A stretch of DNA of 64,000 nucleotides from Rhizobium sp. Leaf306 (GTDB lineage: Bacteria > Pseudomonadota > Alphaproteobacteria > Rhizobiales > Rhizobiaceae). Below the pieces are notes generated by a model. The model had not been told where the DNA came from and did no database searches. It saw only the letters and a list, made by a program, of their open reading frames with translations. Within the stretch, counting starts at the first letter, position 1. Each line of letters starts with the position of its first letter. Of this stretch, positions 57,274 to 64,000 are shown piece by piece. A program made the translations under genes and the position numbers. The DNA is taken from positions 1,136,970-1,200,969 of the forward strand of contig NZ_LMNX01000001.1 in NCBI RefSeq assembly GCF_001423425.1, given 5' to 3'.

Positions 57274-58584
57274 TTACTCGACCCGGCCCAGGATGACCGG
57301 CGGCATGACAGGGGCTTCGTCAGACACCGAATAGCAGGCGGTGACGTCGGCCGCAGCGCGCGCTGCATCGTCTTCCGTTGCCGCATGGACCATGGCGATC
57401 GGCTGCCCCTTGGAAACCTTCGTGCCAAGCGGGAGAATGGCATCGATACCGACACGATGGTCGATCGCGTCTCCGGCACGGCGCCTGCCGCCGCCAAGCT
57501 CCACCACTGCGATGCCGAGTGCCCGTGTTTCGCAGCTGGCGAGGAAGCCATCGGCGGGGGCGAGAACCGGGCGAATGACCGGTGCGTCGGCAAGATAGAC
57601 ATCCGGCCTCTCGCAGAAATCTGCCGGACCGCCCAGCGCATGGGTCATGCGAGCAAAGCGTTCGAGGGCTGCACCGGATGACAGCGCCCGTCGCGCAACC
57701 TCTTCAGCCTCTGGCATGGTCGCAACGAGATTGCTCAGAACCAGCATTTCCGCAGTTTCGGCGATGACGACGCTTTCCAGTCGAGTCCCTGCTTTCTCTC
57801 CCTTGAGGACCGCGAGACAGTTTCTGATCTCCAGCGCATTGCCGGCTGCATCGGCAAGCGGCTGGTTCATATCCGTCACCAGAGCTACAGTCTTCAAACC
57901 TGCGCCATTCGCGACATCGACCAGCGAGCGCGCCAGAAGCTCAGCCTCGTCCTTTGACCGCATGAAGGCACCGCTGCCGACTTTCACGTCGAGGACCAGA
58001 GTTTCGAGACCGGCTGCGAGCTTTTTCGAGAGGATCGAGGCTGTGATCAGAGAGACGGCTTCGACCGTCGCCGTGACATCGCGGATCGCGTAGAGCCTGC
58101 GATCGGCCGGTGCCAGTTCCTGTGTCTGGCCGACGATGGCGCAACCGATATCCCTGACGACGGCACGCAGGCGCGTTTCGTCCGGCATCACGTCGTAACC
58201 GGGTATGGCCTCAAGCTTGTCGAGCGTGCCGCCGGTATGGCCAAGGCCGCGACCGGAGATCATCGGAACGGCGAGGCCGCAGGCGGCCGCAAGCGGTGCA
58301 AGCATCAGCGAGACATTGTCGCCGACGCCACCGGTCGAATGCTTGTCGGCCACCGGTCGCCCGGCATCCGACCATTGCAGCACACGACCGGAATCGCGCA
58401 TCGCCAGCGTCAGCGCGATCGTTTCGTCCCGCGACATGCCCTTGAAAAAGACGGCCATGGCGAAGGCTGCAACCTGCCCTTCGGAGATCGTCTCATCCGT
58501 CATCGCCGCGATGAAGGCGGCTATGTCATTCGATGACAGAACCTCGCCATCGCGTTTGCGACGGATGATCTCCTGCGGGATCAT
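57274..58584 (-). CDS. deoA: Thymidine phosphorylase
   Basis: A 436-residue pyrimidine nucleoside phosphorylase. The signature is ADKHSTGGVGDNVSLMLAPL (residues 79-98, phosphate loop), with the substrate-binding segment KLEAIPGYDVMPDETRLRAV and the lysine in LVLDVKVGSGAFMRSKDEAE. The C-terminal PYNP domain has VELGGGRRRAGDAIDHRVGI. It converts thymidine and phosphate to thymine and deoxyribose-1-phosphate. It starts 5 bases after deoC and ends the minus-strand nucleoside operon, convergent with the retropepsin gene (3 bases between stops). Confidence 0.96.
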   Translation of the reverse strand: MIPQEIIRRKRDGEVLSSNDIAAFIAAMTDETISEGQVAAFAMAVFFKGMSRDETIALTLAMRDSGRVLQWSDAGRPVADKHSTGGVGDNVSLMLAPLAAACGLAVPMISGRGLGHTGGTLDKLEAIPGYDVMPDETRLRAVVRDIGCAIVGQTQELAPADRRLYAIRDVTATVEAVSLITASILSKKLAAGLETLVLDVKVGSGAFMRSKDEAELLARSLVDVANGAGLKTVALVTDMNQPLADAAGNALEIRNCLAVLKGEKAGTRLESVVIAETAEMLVLSNLVATMPEAEEVARRALSSGAALERFARMTHALGGPADFCERPDVYLADAPVIRPVLAPADGFLASCETRALGIAVVELGGGRRRAGDAIDHRVGIDAILPLGTKVSKGQPIAMVHAATEDDAARAAADVTACYSVSDEAPVMPPVILGRVE

Positions 58585-58589
58585 GGCGC

Positions 58590-59360
58590 CTAGTAGCCGG
58601 TGGAAGCGCGGGATGCGGGTGCGCCGCTCAACACGCCCAGGATATCGTCGAGAAGGCTGGACGCGCCAAAGCGGAATGTCGATGGCATGAGCCAGTTCGG
58701 GCCCATGGTAGATTCGGCAAGCCGGAGGTACAGATCCGCATCCGCGACTGTGCTGATGCCACCGGCGGGCTTGAAGCCGATGCGCTTCTTGGACGCGCGG
58801 ATGGCACGCAGCATGCTGTCTGCCGCTTCCAGTGTGGCGTTGACGGACACCTTGCCTGTAGAAGTCTTGATGAAATCGGCACCGGCAGCGATCGCGAGTT
58901 CCGAGCCGCGTCCCACGAGCGATGCGTCCTTCAGTTCTCCTGTCTCGAGGATGACCTTGAGGCAGGATTGCGGGCAGGCTGCGCGAACGGCCTCGACCAT
59001 GTCGGTTACCGCCTGCTCGTCGCCCGCCATCAGCTTGCGATAGGGAATGACCAGATCGATCTCGTCGGCGCCATCTTCCACAGCCTTCCGGGTCTCTTCG
59101 ACCACGGAGGCGACCGGCAGGTCACCGCCTGGAAAATTCACCACCGTGGCAATACGGACCTTGTGACCGTGCCCCAGGATCCCGCGCGCATGGGCGACGA
59201 AACGCGGCCAGATGCAGATTGCGGCCGCGGCCCCATACGGGGTCTGCGCCCGCGCGCACAATGTCTCGATCGCGGCATCGTCGCAGTCGTCGCGCAGGTT
59301 CGTAAGGTCAAGAAGCGAGAGCGCAAAGGATGCTGCTTCGCGTGGACTATGCAGTTCCAT
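58590..59360 (-). CDS. deoC: Deoxyribose-phosphate aldolase
   Basis: A 256-residue class I aldolase. Lys165 in AGADFIKTSTGKVSVNATLE forms the Schiff base, and the second lysine is in KKRIGFKPAGGISTVADADL. The N-terminal part contains LLDLTNLRDDCDDAAIETLC and YGAAAAICIWPRFVAHARGI, where the DLTxL pattern and IWP replace the E. coli sequence. It splits 2-deoxyribose-5-phosphate into glyceraldehyde-3-phosphate and acetaldehyde. It lies between the purine nucleoside phosphorylase (112 bases upstream) and deoA. Confidence 0.95.
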   Translation of the reverse strand: MELHSPREAASFALSLLDLTNLRDDCDDAAIETLCARAQTPYGAAAAICIWPRFVAHARGILGHGHKVRIATVVNFPGGDLPVASVVEETRKAVEDGADEIDLVIPYRKLMAGDEQAVTDMVEAVRAACPQSCLKVILETGELKDASLVGRGSELAIAAGADFIKTSTGKVSVNATLEAADSMLRAIRASKKRIGFKPAGGISTVADADLYLRLAESTMGPNWLMPSTFRFGASSLLDDILGVLSGAPASRASTGY

Positions 59361-59472
59361 GATCTGCCTCCCTTAAAGAGCGGACATATTTATCGTTGAA
59401 AGGATTATATGCAAGCCGTCGGGACGCGTGCGGTCGCCGGCGGACAGCTATCGAGCTGAATTGAAACGGGAA

Positions 59473-60261
59473 TCAGGCGAGCATTTCCTTGAGAACGGCA
59501 GCCAGCCGCTGGCCGCCGACCGGTGCCATATCCTTGGTTTCATCATGGCTGAGTTCGGCGCCTGTCATTCCGGCGCCGAAATTCGTGATCACGGACGCTG
59601 CTGCGACCTTCATACCGAAATAGCGGGCGAGGATGACTTCCGGCACGGTGGACATGCCGACGGCATCGGCGCCGAGCGTTCGGGCCATGCGAATTTCCGC
59701 AGGCGTTTCGAAGCTCGGGCCTGAGAACCACATGTAGACGCCGGAAAACAGCGGAATGCCGGCTCGTATCGCAGCATTGCGCATATCCAGCGTCAGGCCC
59801 GCATCATAAGCCGAGGTCATGCCGACGAAGCGCTGGTCGCCGCGTTCGCCGATCAACGGGTTCATGCCGGAATAGTTGATGTGATCGGAGATCTGCATGA
59901 CCGAACCCGGCGGCATGTCTTCCCGGAGCGAGCCTGCGGAATTGGTGAGGATCATGGTCTGGACACCCAGACCGCGCATCACTTCGATTGGGAAGCGCAT
60001 CGCCTTGGCATCGCCATGCTCGTAATAATGCGCCCGGCCCGACAGCATGATCACAGGCTCTTCGCCGAGGTACCCGGCAACCAGTTCGCCGGCATGGCCC
60101 GTGACGCCGCTGACGGGAAAGCCCTCCAGCATCGTATAGGGAATACGAACCTGATCGCGGACTTCCTCCACCAGCGTTCCGAGGCCGGAGCCCAGCACGA
60201 TCGCATGGCGCGGAATGAGGCCGTCCAGCCGATCGACGAGCAGATCGATGACGTCTCTCAT
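59473..60261 (-). CDS. punA: Purine nucleoside phosphorylase
   Basis: A 262-residue trimeric-type purine nucleoside phosphorylase. The phosphate-binding motif is HAIVLGSGLGTLVEEVRDQV near residue 25, the HYYEHGDAKAMRFPIEVMRG segment contains the catalytic histidine region, and LGADAVGMSTVPEVILARYF carries the Met/Ser substrate-site residues. The C-terminal EETKDMAPVGGQRL-type region reads SHDETKDMAPVGGQRLAAVL. It phosphorolyses (deoxy)inosine and (deoxy)guanosine. Its ATG overlaps the cdd stop (ATGA), so both are coupled. Confidence 0.95.
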   Translation of the reverse strand: MRDVIDLLVDRLDGLIPRHAIVLGSGLGTLVEEVRDQVRIPYTMLEGFPVSGVTGHAGELVAGYLGEEPVIMLSGRAHYYEHGDAKAMRFPIEVMRGLGVQTMILTNSAGSLREDMPPGSVMQISDHINYSGMNPLIGERGDQRFVGMTSAYDAGLTLDMRNAAIRAGIPLFSGVYMWFSGPSFETPAEIRMARTLGADAVGMSTVPEVILARYFGMKVAAASVITNFGAGMTGAELSHDETKDMAPVGGQRLAAVLKEMLA

Positions 60262-60662
60262 CCGATCGTATCCGTCTCAAAGGCGTAGGGCAGAAGTTCT
60301 GCCATGGTCACGGTCTTCTGCACGCCGGCGTCATCGCAGAGATAGATGAGCGTATCAGCAGAGGCGAATTCGGAGATCTTCTGGCGGCAGCCACCGCAGG
60401 GCGTGCAGAGCGGAAGCTTTTCGGCAATCACCGCAAGCGACTTCACCTTCTTGCCGCCGCCCATGATCATCGCGCCGATTGCCGTCGGTTCGGCGCACCA
60501 GCCTTGAGGGAAGGACAGGTTCTCGATATTGGCGCCGAGATAGACCTTGCCATCGTCGGCAAGGATTGCGGCACCGACCGGGAACTTGGAATAGGGCGCA
60601 TGCGCTTTCGACATGGCATCGCGTGCAGCTTCGAACAGGTCGTGTGGCGAAAATTCGGACAT
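60258..60662 (-). CDS. cdd: Cytidine deaminase
   Basis: A 134-residue homotetrameric-type cytidine deaminase. Zinc ligands are Cys56 in GWCAEPTAIGA, with Glu58 as catalytic acid, and Cys89 and Cys92 in CTPCGGCRQKI. The N-terminal region HAPYSKFPVGAAILADDGKV is also conserved. It deaminates cytidine and deoxycytidine to (deoxy)uridine. It follows the second permease gene by 5 bases and overlaps punA by 4 bases. ATG 60662 is the family start. Confidence 0.96.
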   Translation of the reverse strand: MSEFSPHDLFEAARDAMSKAHAPYSKFPVGAAILADDGKVYLGANIENLSFPQGWCAEPTAIGAMIMGGGKKVKSLAVIAEKLPLCTPCGGCRQKISEFASADTLIYLCDDAGVQKTVTMAELLPYAFETDTIG

Positions 60663-60667
60663 CGCGA

Positions 60668-61639
60668 TCAGCGCTCCTTGGTATAGGGGACACCGCCGGC
60701 CTTGGGCGGGCGGGCAATGCCGATAAAGCCGGCGAGTAGCACGCAGGTAAGGATATAGGGCAGCGCCTGGAAAATCTGCACCGGCACTTCGCCGATCAGC
60801 GGAAGCGACTTGCCCTGCATGAAATTCGCGAAGGCATCGAGGAAGCCGAACAGCAGGCAGGCGAACATGACCGGCACCGGTTTCCACTTGGCGAAGATGA
60901 GTGCTGCAAGCGCGATGTAACCCTTGCCGGCCGACATGTTGTTGATGAAGGCTGCCGACTGCGCGATCGCAAGATAAGTGCCGGCAAAACCTGCGAGGAA
61001 GCCCGTGACGATCAACGCCCGGTAGCGCAACCAGCTGACCGAGATACCGGCCGTATCGACCGCACCGGGATTTTCGCCGACGGCACGAAGACGAAGACCA
61101 AAGCGGGTGCGGTAGAGGATCCACCACGACAGCGGCACCATCAGGAAGGCGATGTAGGTCAGGATATTGTGGCCCGAGATCACGTTCGCATAGAGCGGGC
61201 CGATGATCGGCACCTCACGCATCATGTCTGCGCCCGGAAGGGTGATGCTGGAGAAGCGGCCGGATGCCGGAACCTGTCCCGTGCGTCCGCCCTGGCTGAA
61301 CCAGGCCTGGCCGAGCACGATGGTGAGGCCCGCGGCGATGAAGTTCAGCGCGACGCCGGAGACGATCTGGTTGCCGCGGTTGGTGATCGAGGCAAAGCCG
61401 TGCAGCATGGAGAACAGGATGGCGGTGACGATGCCAGCACCAAGTCCTGCCCAGGCATTGCCGGTGTAATAGGCGACGCAGGCCGAGGCGAATGCCGATA
61501 CCAGCATCTTGCCTTCAAGCCCGATGTCGAAAATACCGGCGCGCTCGGAAAACAGGCCAGCGAGTGCAGTAAACAGCAGTGGGATCGACAGGCGGATCGC
61601 AGAACCGAGAATGCTGATGAAAACTTCGAAATAATCCAT
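60668..61639 (-). CDS. ABC transporter permease (nucleoside/BMP type), second
   Basis: A 323-residue inner-membrane permease with eight to nine helices. Family marks are ERAGIFDIGLEGKMLVSAFA, GNQIVSGVALNFIAAGLTIV, and RAVGENPGAVDTAGISVSWL, typical of BmpD/YufQ-like permeases. It pairs with the upstream permease and the ATP-binding protein to import nucleosides, as the adjacent catabolic genes suggest. ATG 61639 follows GGGGGAGATAGGCGC; a longer frame to 61729 lacks this element. cdd follows by 5 bases. Confidence 0.93.
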   Translation of the reverse strand: MDYFEVFISILGSAIRLSIPLLFTALAGLFSERAGIFDIGLEGKMLVSAFASACVAYYTGNAWAGLGAGIVTAILFSMLHGFASITNRGNQIVSGVALNFIAAGLTIVLGQAWFSQGGRTGQVPASGRFSSITLPGADMMREVPIIGPLYANVISGHNILTYIAFLMVPLSWWILYRTRFGLRLRAVGENPGAVDTAGISVSWLRYRALIVTGFLAGFAGTYLAIAQSAAFINNMSAGKGYIALAALIFAKWKPVPVMFACLLFGFLDAFANFMQGKSLPLIGEVPVQIFQALPYILTCVLLAGFIGIARPPKAGGVPYTKER

Positions 61640-61643
61640 GCGC

Positions 61644-62762
61644 CTATCTCCCCCCTGCCGGTGATCGGGCAAATTGCTGGTAGGCACGCACGATGGCCGG
61701 TCGAAGCATATATTCGAGCGCTCCGGCAAACAGGATGACCATGCCCTGGATGACGACGATCATGTCGCGCGTGATCGCCGGCATGTCGAACGAAAGCTCG
61801 GCACCGCCCTGGTAGAGGATGCCGAACAGCAGCGCCGAAAGAACGATACCGGCCGGGTGATTGCGTCCCATCAGGGATACCGCTATGCCGACGAAGCCTG
61901 CGCCACCGACAAATTCGATCTGCAGACGGGCGGATGCCCCCATGACCGGGTTCAGCGCCATCATGCCGGCAAGGCCGCCGGAGATCAGCATCGTGATCAT
62001 GACGATCTTCGAATACCCGATACCGGCATAGCTTGCGGCAGACGGGCTGATGCCGAGCGTGCGCATTTCATAGCCGAGCTTGGTGCGCCAGATCAGGACC
62101 CAGACGAGGAAGCACATGATGAGTGCGATCAGGAACGAGAAGTTGAGCGGTGCAGCGCCGAGCTTGCCGCCAAACATGGCGATCAGCCAATCGAGCTTGG
62201 GCAACTGGCCGCCAGGCAAAAACGTGCGGCTTTCCGGCGCCATCTTGCCGGGCACGATCAGCATGTGCACCAGCACGTAGTTCATCAGCGATGAGACGAT
62301 GAAATTGAACATGATCGTGGTGATGACGACGTGACTGCCGCGCTTTGCCTGGAGCCAGGCAGGGATTGCGGCGCAGGCGGCGCCGAACAGTGCTGCCCCG
62401 ATCACTGCAAACGGCATCGTCACGTACCAGGGAACATAGGCATCGAGCGAGAGCGCCACCAGCGCAGCACCGAGACCACCCAGATAGGCCTGGCCTTCCG
62501 AGCCGATGTTGAACAGGCCGGAATGGATGGCTACTGCGACCGACAGGCCGGTGAAGATGAAGCTCGTGGTATAAAACAGCGTGAAGCCGATGCCTTCGCC
62601 GCGGCCAAGCGCACCGACCAGAAGCAGCTGCAGCGCTTCGAACGGGTTTTCGCCGATCGCCCACACCACGATGCCGGAAAAGAAGAAGGCGAGCGCGAGG
62701 TTGATCAGCGGGATGACGCCGTAATTGATCCAGCCAGGCAGGGGCACGGATGCGGTGCTCAT
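61644..62762 (-). CDS. ABC transporter permease (nucleoside/BMP type), first
   Basis: A 372-residue permease of the same family as its neighbour, with eight to ten helices. Visible marks: VAIHSGLFNIGSEGQAYLGG (the FNIGxEGQ motif), GSHVVITTIMFNFIVSSLMN, and FVGGAGFVGIAVSLMGRNHP. With the second permease it forms the heterodimeric transmembrane channel. The stop is 4 bases before the start of the second permease. The ATPase gene lies 76 bases upstream. Confidence 0.94.
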   Translation of the reverse strand: MSTASVPLPGWINYGVIPLINLALAFFFSGIVVWAIGENPFEALQLLLVGALGRGEGIGFTLFYTTSFIFTGLSVAVAIHSGLFNIGSEGQAYLGGLGAALVALSLDAYVPWYVTMPFAVIGAALFGAACAAIPAWLQAKRGSHVVITTIMFNFIVSSLMNYVLVHMLIVPGKMAPESRTFLPGGQLPKLDWLIAMFGGKLGAAPLNFSFLIALIMCFLVWVLIWRTKLGYEMRTLGISPSAASYAGIGYSKIVMITMLISGGLAGMMALNPVMGASARLQIEFVGGAGFVGIAVSLMGRNHPAGIVLSALLFGILYQGGAELSFDMPAITRDMIVVIQGMVILFAGALEYMLRPAIVRAYQQFARSPAGGR

Positions 62763-62838
62763 GCGCCCTCTCCCTTCCAGTCGTTTGCAGGGAGAAGCCC
62801 AGGCATCGTAAACTCCAAAAATATCATTCCAGGCCAGA

Positions 62839-64000
62839 TCATGCTGCGATCCCGGCCATCATCAGGCCCAGTGTCTGCTCGCCCGCCTCGCCCGACTTTT
62901 CACCGACGACCTTGCCGGCAAACATGACGAGGATACGGTCCGACAGGGAGCGGATCTCGTCGAGTTCGACGGAGACCAGAAGCACGGCCTTGCCGGCATC
63001 GCGCGTATCGATGATGCGCTTGTGGATGAACTCGATCGCGCCGATATCGACGCCGCGGGTGGGCTGTCCGATGATCAGCACGTCCGGATCGCGTTCGATC
63101 TCGCGGGCAACGACTATCTTCTGCTGGTTGCCGCCCGAGAAATTGGCGGTCTTCAACCGCGCATTCGGCGGGCGGATGTCGTATTTGACGATCTGTTCCT
63201 CGGCCTGCTTGCGGATCGCATCGAGATCCAGCATCGCCCCGCCATAGCGGCGGTCGCGATGATATCCCAAGATGGAGTTCTCATATTCCTCAAATTTGAG
63301 GACCAGGCCCATATGATGGCGGTCTTCGGGAATGTGCGCGAGGCCAAGCGCACGCAACATGGCGGGATCTGAACCGGCAATCGACTGGCCGTTGACGATA
63401 ATCTCGCCGGAGGACGGCTTGCGGATGCCTGCGATGGCCTCCAGCAGTTCCGACTGGCCGTTTCCGGCAACACCGGCAATGCCGACGATCTCGCCGGCGC
63501 GGACCTCGAACGACACGTCGTCGACCATGGTCACGCCGCGGCTGTCCTTGACGGTGAGGTTCTTGACCGACAGCAGAACCTTGCCCGGATCGGCCTCGCC
63601 CTTTTCGACACGCAGCAAAACGCGGCGACCGACCATCAGTTCGGCGAGTTCCTCGACGGTCGTGTCAGCAGTCTTGCGGGTCGCTACGATTTCACCGCGG
63701 CGCATGACGGAGACCGTATCGGTGATCGCCATGATCTCGCGCAGCTTGTGGGTGATGAGAATGATCGTCTTGCCCTGGTCGCGCAGCACGCGCAGGACCT
63801 TGAACAGGTGGTCCGCCTCGGGCGGTGTCAACACGCCGGTCGGCTCGTCGAGAATGAGGATTTCGGCGCCGCGATAGAGGGCCTTCAGGATCTCGACACG
63901 CTGCTGGCGACCGACCGGCAATTCCTCGATGACCGCATCGGGATCGACGTCGAGGCCGTAATCGGCCTCCAGACGCTTCAGCTCCTTGCGGGCGCTGGCC
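62839..64000 (-). CDS. Nucleoside-type ABC transporter ATP-binding protein (partial, tandem ATPase)
   Basis: The window edge cuts the N-terminal part of this gene; about 387 codons are visible. The first nucleotide-binding domain is seen from its signature region (VIEELPVGRQQRVEILKALY) through ILILDEPTGVLTPPEADHLF (Walker B). The second has Walker A GIAGVAGNGQSELLEAIAGI, the signature-like NFSGGNQQKIVVAREIERDP, and LIIGQPTRGVDIGAIEFIHK. This double-ATPase layout is that of MglA/RbsA/YufO proteins. The substrate-binding protein is probably upstream, outside the window. Confidence 0.94.
   Translation of the reverse strand, partial: ASARKELKRLEADYGLDVDPDAVIEELPVGRQQRVEILKALYRGAEILILDEPTGVLTPPEADHLFKVLRVLRDQGKTIILITHKLREIMAITDTVSVMRRGEIVATRKTADTTVEELAELMVGRRVLLRVEKGEADPGKVLLSVKNLTVKDSRGVTMVDDVSFEVRAGEIVGIAGVAGNGQSELLEAIAGIRKPSSGEIIVNGQSIAGSDPAMLRALGLAHIPEDRHHMGLVLKFEEYENSILGYHRDRRYGGAMLDLDAIRKQAEEQIVKYDIRPPNARLKTANFSGGNQQKIVVAREIERDPDVLIIGQPTRGVDIGAIEFIHKRIIDTRDAGKAVLLVSVELDEIRSLSDRILVMFAGKVVGEKSGEAGEQTLGLMMAGIAA

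Overview
The window reads as chromosomal DNA of a member of the Rhizobiaceae (Rhizobium/Agrobacterium group). This rests on the high-G+C codon usage, the infC/rpmI/rplT/pheS/pheT order with an ATT-started infC, a ctp-type tad pilus locus, an mbfA iron exporter under an Irr-type palindrome, BTLCP-type cysteine proteases and stand-alone YcxB, YegP and DUF3072 proteins. The genus is not decided by what I can see. No phage, insertion sequence, integrase or CRISPR array was found. One tRNA gene (tRNA-Leu, anticodon CAG) is present.

Layout. 1-5.8 kb: the end of guaA, a YqaA/DedA membrane protein, a 54-residue minus-strand gene, an ArsC-like reductase, YbaK deacylase, an M29 aminopeptidase, a small exported protein and xseA. 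5.9-9.2 kb: a divergent glycosylation module (GT-C-like membrane protein against a GT2/GtrA pair). 9.2-13.7 kb: metabolic and hypothetical genes (Gfo/Idh/MocA oxidoreductase, two aldo/keto reductases, DUF3072, NTF2-like, M15-like). 13.9-19.5 kb: translation block on the minus strand (infC, rpmI-rplT, pheS, a GFA-family gene, pheT). 19.7-25.2 kb: hydrolase, BTLCP protease, mbfA and two tandem TRAP solute-binding proteins. 25.3-29.9 kb: regulators and MFS exporters. 29.9-35 kb: lepA and a two-receiver hybrid histidine kinase. 35-40.8 kb: small envelope or stress genes, a beta-hydroxyacid dehydrogenase, a SelW-like protein, tRNA-Leu, and an M17 peptidase/MarR/NlpC group.

40.9-53.6 kb is a complete-looking Flp/Tad pilus locus. 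The minus strand carries flp, cpaA, cpaB, cpaC, cpaD, cpaE, cpaF, tadB and tadC. A plus-strand group carries a stand-alone CpaC N-terminal-domain protein, TadE and a TadE/F-like pseudopilin, and a TadD lipoprotein lies at the other end. A YcxB-like gene of apparently lower G+C sits convergently between tadD and tadC.

53.7-64 kb is a nucleoside uptake and catabolism island. The plus strand has deoB, add and upp. The minus strand has an ABC importer of the nucleoside/BMP type (ATPase cut by the window end, two permeases), then cdd, purine nucleoside phosphorylase, deoC and deoA. Together they would import nucleosides, deaminate and phosphorolyse them, isomerise (deoxy)ribose-1-phosphate and cleave deoxyribose-5-phosphate, while upp salvages uracil. 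All functional statements come from reading translated motifs and gene order; no database search was run.
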